Of a stretch of DNA of 7,021 bases, positions 1 through 6,634 are shown piece by piece. Source of the DNA: an uncultured Anaerolineaceae bacterium (GTDB lineage: Bacteria; Chloroflexota; Anaerolineae; Anaerolineales; Anaerolineaceae). Position numbers and translations under genes: made by a program. Below the pieces are notes generated by a model. That model was not told the DNA's origin and searched no databases. It saw only the letters and a list, made by a program, of their open reading frames with translations. Position 1 is the stretch's first letter. The number at the start of each line of letters is the position of its first letter. The stretch is taken from positions 1 through 7,021 of the forward strand of contig CALAEB010000044.1 in the NCBI GenBank assembly GCA_937890875.1, read 5' to 3'.

Positions 1-1018
1 AGCGGGCTTTCTCCAGCAGCTGTGCGGCATTGAGCGTCGCCATCTGGATCGCGGTCACCGGCGGAACGCCGTTTCGGATGGCCGTCCGCACAGCGCGATC
101 CATCTGTCCTTCCCTTGCGATGGTGGCCGCATTAACATCGTCGGTGCAGATGACCATAAAACGGGTATCCAGCCCAGGATTTTCGGTATAGGCTTTGATG
201 GTGTTCGGCAAATCAAGCCAGGCGGACCCATACCGCAGCTGGCTGTAAAAACCCAATTCTGAACGTTTCAGGACGGCCTCCGCCGTGGTCACCTCGTGAC
301 AGCAGTTGATGCCGGTTGCTGCAAACGCGTTTAATCCTTGATCCAATTCCAGGCTGGAGTAATGCCCGGTCAGGATAACACCCGCCTCGTGTGACGCCCG
401 GATGATTGAATGAACGTGGTCATCACCGTGAATAACCCCCGGAAAATTCATCTGTTCTCCCTGGAGCTGTGCCCAACCTTTCCGGTAGGCCTCGGCGACA
501 TCCGCCGCGTTGATCTCCGCGCCTGCGTCTTCAAGTCCCGGAACTGACGGGACACAGACCGGCATCGCGAGCAGGAATTTAATCGGCAATCCCTGAGCCG
601 CGTCGTGAAACAACGCGACCGCCTTCAGCCCGAGGACATTGACGATCTCATGGTCATCCGGACAGATGGTGGTTGTTCCCCGCGGCAGGATGCCGGCGAC
701 AAAATGTCTGGGATCGACCATCGAGCTTTCGATGTGTACATGGCTGTCAATCAATCCGGGAACGAGATACCGGCCTTCCGTGTCGACGATTTGCGTGTTT
801 TCATCCGTCAGGATTTTTTCCGCGGTGTTCTTTCCGACATAAGCGATAAACCCGTGTTTGACAGCGACATCCATCCCTTTCTGAATGCATCCGATATTGA
901 CATTGACCAGATTCCCGTTGCGGATGATCAGATCCGCCGGAAGCTTTCCCATTGCAACCGCAGCCAGGTCTTTGGTATAGTCGGACAATTTTTTTGGCTT
1001 GTGGATATATTGGATCAT
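1..1018 (-). CDS. ade: Adenine deaminase-like amidohydrolase, 5' part only (339 codons, cut by the left window edge)
   Basis: Translating the minus strand from the ATG at 1018 gives 339 codons without a stop, running off position 1. Known adenine deaminases are about 570-600 aa, so roughly 230-260 residues lie outside. The family hydrolyses adenine to hypoxanthine and ammonia in the cytoplasm, using a metal-dependent TIM barrel. Visible landmarks are: PGLIDSHVHIESSM (87-100; metal ligands H93 and H95), LPRGTTT (111-117), DDHEIVNVLG (121-130), a Glu in GEQMNFPGV (E188, aligning with the Glu of the usual AEMMDYPGV), GH at 218-219, CCHE (239-242), ICTDD (290-294) and MATLNAAQ (326-333). The order and spacing fit adenine deaminase. 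Two motifs deviate: the usual GHxPGL is GHYSSL and the usual DPHE is DDHE. The start is supported by AAGAAGGGG a few bases upstream; the spacing is rather short, and Met23 is a less likely alternative. The gene lies downstream of a purine-type importer, which supports a salvage role. The family call is firm; adenine as substrate is likely but unproven. Confidence 0.88.
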   Translation of the reverse strand, partial: MIQYIHKPKKLSDYTKDLAAVAMGKLPADLIIRNGNLVNVNIGCIQKGMDVAVKHGFIAYVGKNTAEKILTDENTQIVDTEGRYLVPGLIDSHVHIESSMVDPRHFVAGILPRGTTTICPDDHEIVNVLGLKAVALFHDAAQGLPIKFLLAMPVCVPSVPGLEDAGAEINAADVAEAYRKGWAQLQGEQMNFPGVIHGDDHVHSIIRASHEAGVILTGHYSSLELDQGLNAFAATGINCCHEVTTAEAVLKRSELGFYSQLRYGSAWLDLPNTIKAYTENPGLDTRFMVICTDDVNAATIAREGQMDRAVRTAIRNGVPPVTAIQMATLNAAQLLEKAR

Positions 1019-1094
1019 AACCCCTTCTTTCACAAATTAGAAAAGACTAATCAACAGTTATTATTTTGGAAAAAAGTTTCTGTTCCGTGCTGTG

Positions 1095-1127
1095 ATCCGG
1101 AAAAGGTATAACAGATTTTCTCCGGAT
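1095..1127 (-). other. Imperfect hairpin in the deaminase leader
   Basis: ATCCGGA (1095-1101) pairs with TCCGGAT (1121-1127), and after a one-base bulge (1120) AAA (1102-1104) pairs with TTT. This gives about 10 bp around a loop of roughly 12 nt. It lies about 75 nt upstream of the deaminase start and just downstream, in the direction of transcription, of the 21-bp hairpin. The nearest T run in minus-strand sense (six Ts, about 1071-1076) is some 20 nt further on, too far for a classical terminator. The dyad is seen directly. A role in mRNA structure, attenuation or protein binding is inference. Confidence 0.4.
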
Positions 1128-1139
1128 TGCAGCGTACAC

Positions 1140-1184
1140 CGCAGTTCTGTTGTTTTCCGCGAAGCGGAAAACAACAGAACTGCG
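1140..1184. repeat. Perfect 21-bp inverted repeat with 3-nt loop
   Basis: Positions 1140-1160 are the exact reverse complement of 1164-1184, with GAA (1161-1163) as the loop on the plus strand. The centre reads GCGAAGC, known as an exceptionally stable DNA mini-hairpin. The stem lies between permease 2 and the deaminase. In minus-strand RNA the loop is UUC, and no U run follows the stem, so it is not a standard terminator. On the plus side only a mixed pyrimidine stretch (ACTTTCCTCTTTTAT) follows. It could be an mRNA-stabilising or processing hairpin, a dispersed palindromic element, or a poor bidirectional terminator. The palindrome is certain; its function is unknown. Confidence 0.9.
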
Positions 1185-1233
1185 AACTTTCCTCTTTTAT
1201 TCGGATAGCATATCCATATCTCGAATCCCTGTC

Positions 1234-1242
1234 ATTATCCCA
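1234..1242 (-). promoter_or_regulatory. Possible extended -10 promoter for the deaminase
   Basis: In minus-strand sense this reads TGGGATAAT, a TGn extended -10 followed by a hexamer with five of six matches to TATAAT. No good -35 is present at 16-18 bp. It lies downstream of the permease 2 terminator and upstream of the 21-bp hairpin. If active, it would give the deaminase its own transcript with a leader of about 200 nt containing both hairpins. The call rests on sequence match only and could be chance in AT-rich DNA. Confidence 0.25.
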
Positions 1243-1279
1243 GCAATTTGAATATGCGGATCCAATCATCCGAAATATG

Positions 1280-1314
1280 AAAAATCGAATCTGCCGCCGG
1301 ACAGCGACAGATTC
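1280..1314 (-). terminator. Intrinsic terminator directly after permease 2
   Basis: In minus-strand sense the sequence right after the permease 2 TAA reads GAATCTG-TCGCT-GTCC-GGCGG-CAGATTC, then GATTTTTC. This forms a 12-bp stem (two G-U pairs) with a 4-nt loop, followed two bases later by five Ts. The arms are 1287-1298 and 1303-1314 and the T run is 1280-1284. The form and position fit Rho-independent termination of the transporter transcript. It implies that the deaminase is expressed by read-through or from its own promoter. The short T run suggests incomplete termination. Confidence 0.72.
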
Positions 1315-2292
1315 TTATTTTCCACGTTGACCTCTCGAATAGGGCTGCCCGAGCGCCGCCGGTGCGCCGATGCGCTTCCGCCGGGCCTGATTGGCCCCAA
1401 TCACCATCACAACCAATGTGAAAATGTAAGGCGCCATTTCAAGAAAATAAGTCAGGTTCGGCACGAAGAAAAAAGGGTTGTTCATACCGAGAAGCATTCT
1501 GGGCAGTTTGATATCGATGATGACACGGGATAAAAGCCCGAAAAAGTAAGCCCCCAGCGCTCCGCGAATCGGATTCCATTGTGCGAAAATGACCAGCCCG
1601 ACGCAGATCCAGCCTTTGCCGTTCGTGGTTAATTCGGAGAACCAGCCGGGATAAATCGCTGTGCTGATGGAAACGCCGCCGATTCCGGCCAATGCGGCAC
1701 CGATAATCGTATATAAGTAACGTAATCCGTTGACGTTAACACCCATTGCGTCCGCTGCTTCCGGATTTTCACCGATTGCGCGCAGATGCATTCCCGGCCT
1801 GGTTTTGAATAAATACCAGTTGGCAATCGGGATCAGGGCAAGACCGATATAAACCATAATATTCTGCTTGGTAATGATGTAAAGCGGTTCACCGATTGTC
1901 GGGATTTTCTGCAATGCGGGGAACGCGACGGTCGGCAGCAGATTTACCTGTCCGATCAGGTTGGAAAGGTTGGCGCCCAGCACCATGCTGACGCCGGTCC
2001 CGACAAAATTGATCGCAAGCCCGCTGACAACCTGATCCGCTTTCAGTGTTACACAGATCAGGGCGTGCAGCACGCCGAGCAGCGCAGCCGCGGCGATTCC
2101 CGCCAGCAGTCCGATCCACGGGTTGCCGGTTGCGGCGGCAATTTTATAGCTGATCGTTGCTCCGAGCAGCATGTAGCCTTCGATTGCGAGATTCATAACC
2201 CCGGAACGTTCTGTAAAAATTCCGCCCAGCATGCCGAATAAAAGGATGGTTCCTCCCGCAAAAGCTGAAGCAATAATTGAAAATAATCCCAT
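1315..2292 (-). CDS. ABC transporter permease, BMP/nucleoside-type importer (NupQ/YufQ-like)
   Basis: A complete 325-aa integral membrane protein of the BPD_transp_2 (branched-chain amino acid/ribose/nucleoside permease) family and the second of two different permeases here. Family signatures are visible: ERSGVMNLAIEG (28-39), DQVVSGLAINF (86-96), and the cytoplasmic segment RAIGENPEAADAMGVNV (171-187), which should contact the ATPase. Hydrophobic segments cover about 5-25, 38-80, 88-108, 145-162, 192-214, 226-258 and 285-300. The C-terminus is a basic, probably cytoplasmic tail. The length is normal for a NupQ-type subunit. The start at 2292 is firm: AGGAG with a 7-nt spacer fills the 12-nt gap after the permease 1 stop, so the two are co-translated. 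It presumably forms a heterodimeric channel with permease 1. The stop is followed at once by a terminator hairpin. The family is certain; nucleoside specificity is inferred from the gene set. Confidence 0.95.
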   Translation of the reverse strand: MGLFSIIASAFAGGTILLFGMLGGIFTERSGVMNLAIEGYMLLGATISYKIAAATGNPWIGLLAGIAAAALLGVLHALICVTLKADQVVSGLAINFVGTGVSMVLGANLSNLIGQVNLLPTVAFPALQKIPTIGEPLYIITKQNIMVYIGLALIPIANWYLFKTRPGMHLRAIGENPEAADAMGVNVNGLRYLYTIIGAALAGIGGVSISTAIYPGWFSELTTNGKGWICVGLVIFAQWNPIRGALGAYFFGLLSRVIIDIKLPRMLLGMNNPFFFVPNLTYFLEMAPYIFTLVVMVIGANQARRKRIGAPAALGQPYSRGQRGK

Positions 2293-2304
2293 TGTTATTC
2301 TCCT

Positions 2305-3453
2305 TTATTCTGCCGCTGATTCACTGATCCGGACAAACTGCAGCCGGTAATTCAGAAAGAAATCAAACGCGATCAGGCTGACGAGGATGATCCCCTGCAT
2401 CATTTTGGGGATGCCGGAAGGCTGGATTTCGCGGCCGGCAATGATCAGACCGCCAAAAAATACTGAAACAGGAATGGTTAACAGCGGGTTTAATTTGGAG
2501 AGCCAGGCGATGATCACACCGGTATATCCGTATCCGGGTGAGATGGATCCCTGAAATCGTTTGACGACGCCGGAAATCTCAACTGCGCCGGCAAGTCCCG
2601 CGACGGCGCCGGAAAGCGCCATGACTAGGACAGTGTTGCGAACGATGTTAATCCCCGCGTAGTTTGCCGCCTTGGCGTTATCTCCGGTCAGCTTGATCTC
2701 ATATCCCCACTTACTCTTATAAATGATGAGATAAATAACGATTGCGGTGATGATCGCGAATATGATCCCCAAGTGGAGCGCCATCCCTTGCAGCGATTTG
2801 ATGCTGTACGTTTTGGCGATATCGGAGAGCCGGAGCAGCAGCGCGTTCTGCGGAAATTTTTCGGACATCTGAAAACCCTGGTAAGACCATTGACCAAAGA
2901 GAAAAAAATTATTCCAGGCAACTGCGATATAGTTCATCATCAAAGTCGAAATGATTTCATTGAGCCCGAGTTTTGCTTTCAGAAAACCGGGAATAATTCC
3001 CCAAATTGCTCCGAATATCATCCCGGATATCATCATGAGCGGGATAAATACCCAGGGAGAAGACTCGGCCGGTACCACCGGTGCCAGGACGATCAGACTG
3101 GATCCGAATGCGCCGAGAAAAAATTGACCTTCCGCCCCGATATTCCAGATTTTCATGTGGAACGCGACGGCACAGGCGATGCCGCAGAAAATCAGCGGGA
3201 TGGCCTTGGTCAGCGAATCCGAAAGCGCGAACCAGGTGCCGAACGCGGCTTTCCACATTTTTGAGAAAGTGTAAAGCGCGTCTCCGCCTACGGCTGAGAT
3301 GAGTATGCCGGTGATGAAAAACGCGACCAGGAGCGCGGCGAGGGTTAATGCCGGAGACAGCCATTTGGGCGCTTCATCTGAGCGTTCCTCGATCTGGATC
3401 CGATAGGGAAAGATATTTCTCTTCGGGGGTGTAAACGATGCATTATTTTCCAT
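2305..3453 (-). CDS. ABC transporter permease, BMP/nucleoside-type importer (NupP/YufP-like)
   Basis: A complete 382-aa membrane protein of the BPD_transp_2 family, the larger of the two permeases. It has a hydrophilic N-terminus of about 30 residues, then membrane segments at roughly 33-55, 83-99, 108-127, 133-158, 168-187, 225-245, 272-292, 308-338 and 352-368. Typical motifs are NIGAEGQFFLGAF (104-116), GLNEIISTLMMNYIA (163-177), the ATPase-contacting stretch GDNAKAANYAGIN (257-269) and SPGYGYTGVIIAWL (305-318). Its start overlaps the ATPase stop by one base (TGATG at 3455-3451), with GGAG about 10 nt upstream, a usual arrangement for translational coupling. Together with permease 2, the ATPase and the binding protein it should form the inward pump for purine nucleosides or a related ligand. 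Nothing looks truncated or rearranged. Confidence 0.95.
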   Translation of the reverse strand: MENNASFTPPKRNIFPYRIQIEERSDEAPKWLSPALTLAALLVAFFITGILISAVGGDALYTFSKMWKAAFGTWFALSDSLTKAIPLIFCGIACAVAFHMKIWNIGAEGQFFLGAFGSSLIVLAPVVPAESSPWVFIPLMMISGMIFGAIWGIIPGFLKAKLGLNEIISTLMMNYIAVAWNNFFLFGQWSYQGFQMSEKFPQNALLLRLSDIAKTYSIKSLQGMALHLGIIFAIITAIVIYLIIYKSKWGYEIKLTGDNAKAANYAGINIVRNTVLVMALSGAVAGLAGAVEISGVVKRFQGSISPGYGYTGVIIAWLSKLNPLLTIPVSVFFGGLIIAGREIQPSGIPKMMQGIILVSLIAFDFFLNYRLQFVRISESAAE

Positions 3454-5012
3454 CAGTTTTCCGCTCCGTTGACGACTTCAGAAAGCTCCGGGATGTCTTC
3501 CAGCTTTGTGCCGGTCATCATCAGACCGATCTTGCGGATGTCTCCGTTGCTGACTTCTCCCATGATTCTTCCTTCGTAGATTACATAAATGCGATCGCTC
3601 AGATTGACCAGCTCTTCCAGTTCCTCCGAAATCAAAAGGATCCCGGCGCCGGCTTCCCTTTGCAGCAGCAGCATTTTTTGAATGCCTTCAATCGCTCCAA
3701 CGTCCAGCCCGCGGGTCGGCTGCACTGCGATCAGCAGCGATTTCATATTGGAGATTTCACGAGCCAGGATTACACGCTGCAAATTGCCTCCGGAAAGAAG
3801 CCGGACAGGCGTGTCTACCGTCGGCACGATGATATCGTATTCTTTTTTCATTTCTTCCGCGTATTTTTGTGCGGCTTTCCGGCTGAGTTTCCATTTGGTA
3901 CTGATCGGCTCATGATTGTAGTTTTTCATGATGATGTTGTCCGTCACGCTGAGGTTCGGAGCGGTTCCGACATGATGCCGGTCTTCCGGAATGTGTCCGA
4001 TCCCTTCATCGATTCCTTTGCGGACGGGCGCCCTGGTCAGATCCAGGTTCCTGGACCAGATGGATCCCGAAGTCACTTTGCGCAAGCCTGAAATGACCTC
4101 GGCCAATTCACGCTGCCCGTTGCCGGCGACGCCGGCGATCCCGACAATCTCGCCCGCACAGACTTGCAGGGAAATCCCATTAAGGGCCGGCAGCTGTTTG
4201 TCATTTTCAGCATAAACGTCTTTTATGGAAAGTACTTCTTCACCTTTGCGACAGGTTTTTTTATTGATCGAGAACAGCACTTCACGTCCGACCATCAGCG
4301 CAGCCAGCTCTTCCTTGGTGATGCTTTTGGTCAGGATATCGGCCGCGGTGACTTTTCCGTGTCGCAGTACGGTCACCTTGTCCGCGATTTCCAGAATTTC
4401 ATTCAATTTATGACTGATAAAAATGATCGATTTTCCGCTGCGGGTCATTGCACGCAGTGTCTCGAACAGCACTTCAATTTCCTGCGGCGCCAGGACAGCG
4501 GTCGGCTCATCCATGATCAGAATATCACAGCCGCGGTAAAGCATTTTCAGAATCTCAATCCGCTGCTGCTCGCCGACCGAAAGCTGCCAGATGTATGCGG
4601 ACGGATCTACCTGCAGGTTGTTTTCCTTCCCCAGTTTTTGGATGATTTGATCATACTTCTTCAGATTCATAATGAATTTCGGCTCGTCCAAACCAAGCAG
4701 GATATTCTCTGTCACTGTTTGGGTCGGAACCAGCATGAAGTGCTGGTGGATCATCCCGATCCCCTCGCTGATCGCATCCTTGGGCGATTTGAAATCAACC
4801 GGTTTCCCATGGACAAAAACCTCGCCCGCGTTGGGTCGGTATAAGCCGGCTAATATGTTCATCAGCGTGCTTTTCCCAGCCCCGTTCTCACCTAAAAGCG
4901 CATGGATTTCGCCCTTTCGCAGGCTGAAGTTCACTGAATCGTTCGCAGTCAGTCCGGGAAATTTCTTGGTGATTCCTTTCATTTCAACAACAAATGGATC
5001 TGCTTCTGTCAT
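3453..5012 (-). CDS. Sugar/nucleoside-type ABC importer ATPase with two nucleotide-binding domains (NupO/YufO-like)
   Basis: A complete 519-aa protein with two tandem ABC cassettes, which powers the two permeases from the cytoplasmic side. Cassette 1 is canonical: Walker A GENGAGKST (41-49), Q-loop Q90, signature LSVGEQQ (144-150), Walker B ILIMDEPT (164-171; catalytic E169) and switch His201. Cassette 2 is degenerate: GVAGNGQRE (294-302) lacks the Walker A Lys, the signature LSGGN (406-410) is intact, Walker B ends in AVQPTRGLD (429-437) with Gln431 in place of the catalytic Glu, and SEELEE (462-467) stands where the switch His would be. This asymmetry is normal for NupO/YufO-type subunits, so it is not decay. 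The ATG at 5012 has GGAG with a 7-nt spacer. The gene follows the binding-protein gene after about 205 nt containing a terminator-like hairpin; I see no convincing promoter in 5013-5133, so it is probably read through. It overlaps the permease 1 start by one base. Confidence 0.96.
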   Translation of the reverse strand: MTEADPFVVEMKGITKKFPGLTANDSVNFSLRKGEIHALLGENGAGKSTLMNILAGLYRPNAGEVFVHGKPVDFKSPKDAISEGIGMIHQHFMLVPTQTVTENILLGLDEPKFIMNLKKYDQIIQKLGKENNLQVDPSAYIWQLSVGEQQRIEILKMLYRGCDILIMDEPTAVLAPQEIEVLFETLRAMTRSGKSIIFISHKLNEILEIADKVTVLRHGKVTAADILTKSITKEELAALMVGREVLFSINKKTCRKGEEVLSIKDVYAENDKQLPALNGISLQVCAGEIVGIAGVAGNGQRELAEVISGLRKVTSGSIWSRNLDLTRAPVRKGIDEGIGHIPEDRHHVGTAPNLSVTDNIIMKNYNHEPISTKWKLSRKAAQKYAEEMKKEYDIIVPTVDTPVRLLSGGNLQRVILAREISNMKSLLIAVQPTRGLDVGAIEGIQKMLLLQREAGAGILLISEELEELVNLSDRIYVIYEGRIMGEVSNGDIRKIGLMMTGTKLEDIPELSEVVNGAEN

Positions 5013-5133
5013 GCAATTTCTCCGTTAAACAGTTTTGTTTTGAGAATAAGCCAAGCGTTTTCAGATCGATATTCTTTTCAATCGCTCAAAGTATTCCTTC
5101 TAAAAAATATTGGAAAGATGCTTTGAAAGATTG

Positions 5134-5204
5134 AAAAAAACGACCTCCCCCTGACTGTCGAAATCCAGTCTCATCTCGTTTATCCGGCAATCATCAGGGG
5201 GAGG
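5134..5204 (-). terminator. Long-loop terminator/attenuator between binding-protein and ATPase genes
   Basis: In minus-strand sense, 13 nt after the binding-protein stop, CCTCCCCCTGA (5204-5194) pairs perfectly with TCAGGGGGAGG (5154-5144). Three bases later comes a run of seven Ts (5140-5134). The 11-bp GC-rich stem plus T run has the form of a Rho-independent terminator, but the loop is unusually long (39 nt). The loop holds a competing small hairpin, GACTG (5170-5166) with CAGTC (5157-5153), which shares two bases with the main stem. The likely role, by analogy with many binding-protein operons, is partial termination so that the binding protein outnumbers the membrane complex. It may also protect the upstream mRNA 3' end. 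Confidence 0.65.
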
Positions 5205-5217
5205 GGAAAATCAATCG

Positions 5218-6402
5218 TTACGGCAGTTCGGCGTCGATGCCTTCGTTCCAGTAGTGCATACCGTATTTACAGCCGGTTGCGGAGCAGTCAAAGGTATCCA
5301 GGTCGGCGTCTTCCATTTTTTCGCCTTCCGGCACGACGATGTTACCCTGGTTGTCCACGATCGGGCCGCTGAAAAGGTCAAAGCGGGTAAATTCGCCTGC
5401 TTCAATTTTCGCGATGTAATCACTGACGTAGGTCAAAACTTCTTCCGGCATATCTTTCAGCCCTTCAGGGAGTTCTTCGCCTTCCATGAATCCGACCAGA
5501 CCCAGCCCAAACTCGTCACCGTCAAAATAGTGCCGTCCGGGGGTGTAAGTGCCATCGCGCAGGCCTTCCGTAATTGCGGCATAGACCGGACCCCAGTTCC
5601 AGTAGGGCAGCGTCAGACAGCGCGGAGAGGTGCAGGATCCTGACCAGTCATACGGGATACCCCATTTGCCATTGCCTTCGGTGTAGGATTCGGCTACGAT
5701 AGCAGGGGCCGGAGTGTCAGCGCCGGTGAAGACAACGTAGGCGCCGGCATCGAACAAAGCTTTGGAAGCTTCCTGTTCTTTGACCGGGTCATGCCAGCTG
5801 TTGACCGCAGAAACGATCATTGTACAATCCGGGCAGGTCTCTTTAACACCCATCATGAAGGCGTTCCCCAAACGAAGTTCTTCCGGGATCGGGAAGGTAT
5901 AGATATAACCGACTTTGTTTTCGCCATCCATTGTCGCCCGTTGTCCGGCCAGATAACCTGCGAGGTATTTCATGTGTTCCATTGCACCCATCAGGTTGCC
6001 GAAATTCGTGCCGTTGGAAAGGTATCCGGAAATGTGAATAAAGTTTGAATCCGGAAAGTCTTCTGCGACGGCCGCCATCGGGTCCATGAAACCGAAGGAT
6101 GTTCCGAAAATGACATCAAAACCTTTTGCTGCCAGGCTGCGGAAAACCTGTTCAGATTCGGTTCCTTCAGGAATGTTTTCGATATAGACCACATTCACAT
6201 TATCGACATTTTCTCCGACATAGACGGCTCCGTCATAATGCGCCTGTGACCATCCGCCGTCGTTGATCGGGCCGATCAGGACAAAGGCCACATTCCATTT
6301 TCCTTCGACAATTTCCGGGATCTGGAAATCCTGTGCGAGAGCGGGGGCTACTGCGACAAGCAGTACTGCCAAAGCCATTAATAAAGATAGTTTGCGTGAC
6401 AT
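5218..6402 (-). CDS. BMP-family (PnrA-like) ABC transporter substrate-binding protein
   Basis: An extracytoplasmic binding protein of the basic membrane protein/PnrA family, which typically captures purine nucleosides for the ABC importer. From the Met at 6402 it has 394 aa. Residues 1-23 form a Sec signal peptide (basic SRK, hydrophobic core, cleavage after ALA before Q24) with no lipobox Cys. The mature part shows the family's ligand-site segment GPINDGGWSQAHYDGA (44-59), SLAAKGFDVIFGTSFG (89-104), LAGYLAG (147-153), KVGYIYTFPIPEE (163-175) and PYWNWGPVYAAITEGLRDGTY (from 266). Three cysteine pairs (190/193, 257/262, 373/378) could form disulfides outside the cell. The C-terminal extension past about 345 is acidic and ends in a CSATGCKYGMHYW segment. 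Start choice: AAGGAG lies 6 nt from the ATG at 6402 and 3 nt from an ATG at 6405; a further in-frame ATG at 6435 lies upstream of this site and would spoil the signal peptide. It is the first gene of the cluster, followed by a terminator-like hairpin. Confidence 0.95.
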   Translation of the reverse strand: MSRKLSLLMALAVLLVAVAPALAQDFQIPEIVEGKWNVAFVLIGPINDGGWSQAHYDGAVYVGENVDNVNVVYIENIPEGTESEQVFRSLAAKGFDVIFGTSFGFMDPMAAVAEDFPDSNFIHISGYLSNGTNFGNLMGAMEHMKYLAGYLAGQRATMDGENKVGYIYTFPIPEELRLGNAFMMGVKETCPDCTMIVSAVNSWHDPVKEQEASKALFDAGAYVVFTGADTPAPAIVAESYTEGNGKWGIPYDWSGSCTSPRCLTLPYWNWGPVYAAITEGLRDGTYTPGRHYFDGDEFGLGLVGFMEGEELPEGLKDMPEEVLTYVSDYIAKIEAGEFTRFDLFSGPIVDNQGNIVVPEGEKMEDADLDTFDCSATGCKYGMHYWNEGIDAELP

Positions 6403-6408
6403 CATTTT

Positions 6409-6414
6409 CTCCTT
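6409..6414 (-). promoter_or_regulatory. Ribosome binding site that fixes the binding-protein start
   Basis: In minus-strand sense AAGGAG precedes tandem ATGATG codons (6405 and 6402) with 3-nt and 6-nt spacing. The 6-nt spacing favours 6402. The in-frame ATG at 6435 lies upstream of this site inside the leader structure and has no purine-rich ribosome site of its own. Confidence 0.8.
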
Positions 6415-6422
6415 ACAAAATA

Positions 6423-6508
6423 AATTGAAATGCATTTGAGCTAAAGATTTCTTGCTGAATTCTTCAGGGAGCTCAAAGAATAACCATCGTATTGTTGGTA
6501 TTTCAATT
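6423..6508 (-). promoter_or_regulatory. Candidate structured 5' leader (nested dyads) upstream of the binding-protein gene
   Basis: In minus-strand sense AATTGAAAT (6508-6500) can pair over 9 bp with ATTTCAATT (6431-6423), closing an 86-nt region that ends 8 nt before the AAGGAG. Inside lie two hairpins. One is AATACCA with TGGTTATT (6502-6496 and 6486-6479, one bulge), whose outer three bases compete with the closing stem. The other is TTTGAGCT with AGCTCAAA (6477-6470 and 6442-6435, 8 bp), which itself encloses CTGAA-GAA-TTCAG (6467-6455). The arrangement is a possible three-way junction next to the ribosome site. I looked for the purine riboswitch core (TTTCTACC and CCGTAAA-like loops) and did not find it. 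Pairings are seen directly; the regulatory role is inferred, and AT-rich sequence gives chance dyads. Confidence 0.35.
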
Positions 6509-6592
6509 CAGTTTTTGTGCTGTGAACTGTACCTTTATCGTATCACCGATTGTCTTAACTTTGGATAGAAAGATGAAAGCCTCCCATAAATA

Positions 6593-6620
6593 ATTATATG
6601 AGATGAGTCGAAAAAATCAA
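6593..6620 (-). promoter_or_regulatory. Sigma-70-type promoter for the transporter operon
   Basis: In minus-strand sense, -35 TTGATT (6620-6615), a 16-bp spacer, then a perfect -10 TATAAT (6598-6593). Transcription would start near 6586, leaving a leader of about 180 nt before the ATG at 6402. This is the best promoter match in the region, and it faces the first gene of the cluster. Operator-like dyads lie just upstream. Confidence 0.65.
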
Positions 6621-6634
6621 TGAAATGTCAGACA

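Noticed and set aside
605..1111. 168-aa plus-strand reading frame
   Set aside because: It is mostly antisense to the deaminase, which shows clear amidohydrolase motifs on the minus strand.
1051..1330. Two small reading frames, one on each strand, over the intergenic hairpin
   Set aside because: Both contain near-identical peptides (QFCC...QQNC) only because the 21-bp palindrome reads alike on both strands. The frames overlap the terminator and have no ribosome site.
3438..4844. Long plus-strand reading frames (217 aa at 3438-4091 and 226 aa at 4164-4844)
   Set aside because: They lie fully opposite the ATPase gene, whose motifs are unmistakable, and have no family features of their own. They are antisense shadows.
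3453..5012. Degenerate second nucleotide-binding domain of the ATPase as a sign of loss of function
   Set aside because: The missing Walker A Lys and the Gln in place of the catalytic Glu are typical of NupO/YufO-type double ATPases. The first cassette is intact.
5013..5133. Separate promoter for the ATPase gene (TTGGCT-17-TGTTTA in minus-strand sense)
   Set aside because: The -10 match is only two of six bases. Read-through from upstream is the simpler explanation.
6423..6587. Known purine riboswitch in the operon leader
   Set aside because: The conserved loop and junction sequences (TTTCTACC, CCGTAAA-like) were not found on the minus strand.
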